This document shows positions 63,858-64,000 of a DNA stretch of 64,000 nt, in pieces (position 1 is the stretch's first letter; each line of letters opens with the position of its first letter). A model generated the notes under the pieces. That model was not told where the DNA came from. It saw only the letters and a list, made by a program, of their open reading frames with translations, and ran no database searches. A program made the position numbers and the translations under genes. The stretch covers positions 124,001 through 188,000 of the forward strand of contig NC_054758.1 of NCBI RefSeq assembly GCF_018143015.1, in the 5' to 3' direction. Origin of the DNA: Lytechinus variegatus. Its lineage: Eukaryota > Echinodermata > Echinoidea > Temnopleuroida > Toxopneustidae.

Positions 63858-64000
63858 CTAATCAATTTCAAGCAAGAACAACAATAGGTGATTGGCCTTG
63901 ATGAACCCAGACGATACCCAGATCAAGACGAGCTTTCTCCAGCAAACTAGCAACCAATTCAGTCTCCTTCCAAGGCATCAGGGCGTGCTCAGTTTTACCT
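63858..64000 (+). other. Window end: continuation of the exon-like segment and flank
   Basis: Contains LINFKQEQQ and a TAG at 63885-63887, then no recognisable sequence. Confidence 0.3.

Overview
The window looks like repeat-dense genomic DNA from a marine invertebrate deuterostome, most likely a sea urchin. The reasons are the AT-rich base composition, L2/CR1-like LINEs, two tRNA-derived SINE types, a Penelope-like relic, an RLE-encoding non-LTR element, foldback elements with minisatellite arms (the architecture known from sea urchin TU elements), and many MITE-like inverted-repeat elements. The species is inferred from repeat style only. There are no bacterial operons, no rRNA, no functional tRNA and no CRISPR array. 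Host coding sequence is limited to short exon-like pieces.

Layout. 0.3-3.8 kb: LINE on the minus strand (endonuclease plus RT, frameshifted at an A run). 6.7-7.7 kb: orphan LINE ORF1 (minus). 9.2-10.04 kb: 3' half of a Penelope-like GIY-YIG element (minus). Its other half lies at 47.58-47.67 kb, and the ends of the intervening 37.5 kb are matching terminal inverted repeats. 10.2-15.2 kb: inverted arms and GATA/GAGA arrays that enclose an almost intact RLE-type non-LTR retrotransposon (plus; one in-frame TAG). 15.2-15.7 kb: MITE with G/C-run ends. 16.5-19.6 kb: element with ~110-bp inverted ends, carrying a foldback element whose arms are minisatellites and which has an 11-bp duplication. 20.2-29.1 kb: three coding-like blocks (plus) resembling a SWIM/MULE-transposase-derived protein family, the last one split by a 2.2-kb foldback element. 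29.2-30.7 kb: tandem-unit dispersed repeats. 34.8-37.0 kb: 5'-truncated LINE (minus) with an open RT frame. 38.0-39.1 and 48.8-49.9 kb: two copies of a DNA element with 18-bp inverted ends and 4-bp duplications. 40.8-47.2 kb: 1.3-kb inverted arms around a decayed Ty3/gypsy pol. 47.7-56.6 kb: tandem duplication, SINEs, dispersed repeats, a LINE relic cut by a SINE and a second repeat, and a MITE with telomere-like ends. 56.7-62.5 kb: a young, complete LTR retrotransposon (minus). 62.7-63.85 kb: a MITE inside an exon-like stretch, itself containing a second MITE with an 8-bp duplication.

The genes do not form a pathway. They are mobile-element proteins at different stages of decay, and nesting order gives relative ages. 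The most notable items are: the LTR element whose two 1386-bp LTRs differ at only three sites seen by eye but whose single ORF has gag ends, protease and integrase with no capsid core, reverse transcriptase or RNase H; the 37.5-kb TIR-bounded block that splits the Penelope-like element; the two foldback elements made of subrepeats; and the RLE retrotransposon sitting inside a GATA microsatellite.
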